Shown piece by piece: positions 62,244 to 64,000 of a stretch of DNA of 64,000 nt. A program made the position numbers and the translations under genes. The DNA lies in contig NZ_CP060711.1 of NCBI RefSeq assembly GCF_014395425.1, positions 2,666,001 to 2,730,000 on the forward strand, written 5' to 3'. The notes under the pieces are model-generated. The model searched no databases, was not told the origin of the DNA, and was given only the letters and a program-made list of their open reading frames with translations. Source of the stretch: Thermomonas brevis (GTDB lineage: Bacteria; Pseudomonadota; Gammaproteobacteria; Xanthomonadales; Xanthomonadaceae). Within the stretch, counting starts at the first letter, position 1. Each line of letters opens with the position of its first letter.

Positions 62244-62794
62244 TCAGAACAGCAGCCGCCGCGCCCCGCTGTAATGGTCTCGCCACCAGCTGCCGTCCAG
62301 CCGGTCCAGCCGCACCGTGCCGCCGGTGCTGGGCGCGTGCACGAAGCGGCCTTCGCCGACGTAGATGCCGACGTGGCTGACGCCGCCGTCGCTGCCGAAG
62401 AACACCAGGTCGCCGCTGGTCAGTTGCGACGGCGCGATGCGCGGTCCCTGCATCGCCGCCAGGTCGCGGGTGGTGCGCGGCAGGCGCAGGTCGAGCATGT
62501 CCCGGTACACGTAGCCGACCAGCCCGCTGCAATCGAAGCCGCCTTCCGGCGTATTGCCGCCGTAGCGGTAGGGCGTGCCGACCAGGCTGATGGCGCGCAT
62601 CAGCACCGCGTTGGCCTTGGCCGGGTCGGCCGGGGCGATCACCGGCCAGTCGCGCTGCGCGATAGCCCGCGGCGGCGCCTTGCGGACCGCTTCGCCGCCC
62701 CGCAGCCCGCCAGCGCGGCGGCCAGCAATGGCGCGAGCAGGGCGCAGCGTCGATAATGCGCGCCCGGTCGCTGGTTGCAGTCGGCTGGTTCCAT
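62244..62794 (-). pseudogene. NlpC/P60 cell-wall peptidase 2, frameshifted lipoprotein
   Basis: The C40 domain is intact: GTPYRYGGNTPEGGFDCSGL with catalytic Cys, LTSGDLVFFGSDGGVSHVGI with His and a FVHAPSTGG tail. Its lipoprotein start (MEPADCNQRPG... PLLAAALAGCG, ATG at 62794) is in a different frame. Adding one G to the GGGG at 62698-62701 (minus strand) joins them into a protein of about 183 residues. Without that the domain lacks export and the readable frame starts elsewhere. Single-base deletion in a homopolymer may be a sequencing error. Confidence 0.7.
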
Positions 62795-62856
62795 CCCGCG
62801 CAGTGTTGCCGCAACCGCATGCGGCGGCAAGCGCCCAACCGATTGGCAGGAACAAC

Positions 62857-63339
62857 ATGAAGATCGAAAAAGACCGAGTCGTCCGTTTCCACTACGCCGT
62901 GGCCGAGGCGGGCAAGGAACAGCTGGAGAGCTCGAAGGCCGTCGGCGAGCCGCTGGCGATCCTGTTCGGGCGCGGCCAGATCATCCCCGGCCTGGAGAAG
63001 GCGATGGAAGGCCACGAAGCCGGCGACAGCTTCAAGTCCGCCGTCACCGCCGCCGACGCCTACGGCGAGCGCCGCGACGGCCTGACCCAACGCATCCCCA
63101 AGAAGCACTTCGGCGACCAGAAGCTGGCGCCCGGCATGCAGGTGGTGCTGAACACCAACTTCGGCCCGCGCGCGGTCACCATCGAGAAGGTGGGCATGAG
63201 CGTGGTCGACGTCGACCTGAACCACCCGATGGCCGGCAAGGATCTGGAGTTCGACATCGAGATCGTCGACGTGCGCGAAGCCAGCGAGGAAGAACTCGCG
63301 CACGGCCACGTGCACGGCGAGGGCGGTCACCAGCATTGA
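62857..63339 (+). CDS. FKBP-type peptidyl-prolyl isomerase, SlyD-like
   Basis: 160 residues from the ATG at 62857 with CAGGA 8-12 bases upstream. SlyD architecture: KIEKDRVVRFHYAVAEAGKE, LAILFGRGQIIPGLEKAMEG, an insert-in-flap domain (about 75-120), then LEFDIEIVDVREA and a His-rich tail (HGHVHGEGGHQH) able to bind nickel or other metals. Cytoplasmic folding helper and metallochaperone. Confidence 0.92.
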   Translation: MKIEKDRVVRFHYAVAEAGKEQLESSKAVGEPLAILFGRGQIIPGLEKAMEGHEAGDSFKSAVTAADAYGERRDGLTQRIPKKHFGDQKLAPGMQVVLNTNFGPRAVTIEKVGMSVVDVDLNHPMAGKDLEFDIEIVDVREASEEELAHGHVHGEGGHQH

Positions 63340-63365
63340 TCCCCGCCAGCGGGATCGCTTCAGCC

Positions 63366-63390
63366 ACGGGCCCGCATCGCGGGCCCGTTT
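63366..63390 (+). terminator. rho-independent terminator
   Basis: Ten-base-pair stem ACGGGCCCGC / GCGGGCCCGT with an ATC loop and a TT tail after the slyD-like gene. Confidence 0.65.
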
Positions 63391-63485
63391 CGTTGCGGCG
63401 CATGCGGAGGGCAGGGTGACTTCCGGCCCGCGTGGCCGCGCGCGGAGAATGGGCAAATAAGGCCGGACGAGGCGCGGGAGGACGC

Positions 63486-64000
63486 ATGGACGGGCAGGCG
63501 ACGACGGCGAGTTTCGGGCCGGTCACGGTTCGCGAGCGGATCCAGGCGATGGACGTGCTGCGCGGGTTTGCCCTGCTCGGCATCGCGCTGATGAACGTGG
63601 AATTCTTCAGCCGGCCGTTGTCCGACGTCGGCGCCGGGGTGCCGGGGGGCCTGTCCGGCGCGGATCTGTGGGCCAGCTGGATCATCCATACCTTCGTCCG
63701 CGGCAAGTTCTGGACGATCTTCTCGATCCTGTTCGGGATGGGCTTCGCCGTGATGCTGCTGCGCGCCAGGCAATCGGACCGCGCGTTCGTGCCCGCCTAT
63801 CTGCGCCGCGCACTGGCGCTGGCCTGCTTCGGCCTGATCCACGGCATCCTGCTGTGGGCGGGCGATATCCTGCTCAGCTACGCGACCTGCGCCGTGCTGT
63901 TGATGCTGGTTCTGTTCGGTCGTCCTTGGCAGGGCGTTGCGGTCGCCGTCGCGATCGGCGCTGCCGCGTTGCTATTGAAGCTGCCGCCGTTGGGCGGCTT
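63486..64000 (+). CDS. DUF418 family membrane protein, 3' end missing
   Basis: Starts at the ATG 63486 (GGGAGG 4-9 bases before) and is open to the end of the window, 171 complete codons. The N-terminus (RIQAMDVLRGFALLGIALMN) and the later FWTIFSILFGMGFAVML, YLRRALALACFGLIHGILLW are the standard pattern of DUF418 proteins; at least four membrane helices are visible. Members are inner-membrane proteins of unknown role related to heparan-type acyltransferases. Confidence 0.85.
   Translation, partial: MDGQATTASFGPVTVRERIQAMDVLRGFALLGIALMNVEFFSRPLSDVGAGVPGGLSGADLWASWIIHTFVRGKFWTIFSILFGMGFAVMLLRARQSDRAFVPAYLRRALALACFGLIHGILLWAGDILLSYATCAVLLMLVLFGRPWQGVAVAVAIGAAALLLKLPPLGG

Overview
The window is very GC-rich, densely coded chromosomal DNA from a Gram-negative gammaproteobacterium, most likely the Xanthomonas/Lysobacter group (Lysobacterales). 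The strongest pointers are the MurL + MurD2 pair for D-glutamate incorporation, a fused aspartate kinase/diaminopimelate decarboxylase, LpxH, TonB-dependent uptake, trimeric autotransporters with a YadA anchor, and a recurring start-proximal CTANAAT promoter core. I found about 57 protein genes, no rRNA, tRNA, CRISPR array, intact insertion sequence or prophage, and no gene-free stretch above about 190 bases.

Layout. 1-1558: two COG3650-type envelope proteins and lpxH. 1583-11224: an ECF sigma factor/Ser-Thr kinase pair divergent from two large YadA-like adhesins that flank a LuxR-type regulator. 11335-16200: gltX-zur, a ZnuD-like TonB receptor and a MerC-like membrane protein diverging from a clear Zur box, then a THX-like ribosomal protein. 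16274-24069: dipeptidase-hutI, hutG and hutU (histidine catabolism, no hutH here), interrupted by ogt, a phosphodiesterase lipoprotein and a TetR regulator with a palindromic operator. 24074-31652: S15-type hydrolase, ATP-grasp protein, an ABC-F gene with an unusual leader, FrnE-like DsbA protein, an atypical 2OG oxygenase, DyP peroxidase and a small MscS channel. 31810-38589: MBL hydrolase, LysR regulator with two cysteine-type alpha/beta hydrolases and a frameshifted NAD(P)-binding gene, a flavodoxin-like protein and dbpA. 38704-46130: membrane/lipoproteins, lipA, a ClpP-fold lipoprotein, S4 protein and gspB-exeA. 46179-51572: two transporters, a class C beta-lactamase-like hydrolase, and a sigma factor with a membrane partner. 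51763-58142: phzF-like gene and a cell-wall precursor block (lysC-lysA fusion, murL, murD2). 58153-64000: a REP doublet, dienelactone hydrolase, polyprenyl synthase, ssb, thioesterase, two NlpC/P60 peptidases (one frameshifted), SlyD-type isomerase and a truncated DUF418 membrane protein.

The items most worth following are: (i) the ABC-F leader, in which a three-codon Met-Arg-His uORF is followed at once by a 9-nt perfect complement of the downstream Shine-Dalgarno region; (ii) EF-hand-like loops repeated three times inside a YadA-type head; (iii) the Zur-box divergent promoter joining a TonB receptor to a His-tailed MerC protein; (iv) the MurL/MurD2 block beside the lysC-lysA fusion; (v) two genes each apparently lacking one G in a short G-run, so sequencing error must be considered before calling them pseudogenes.
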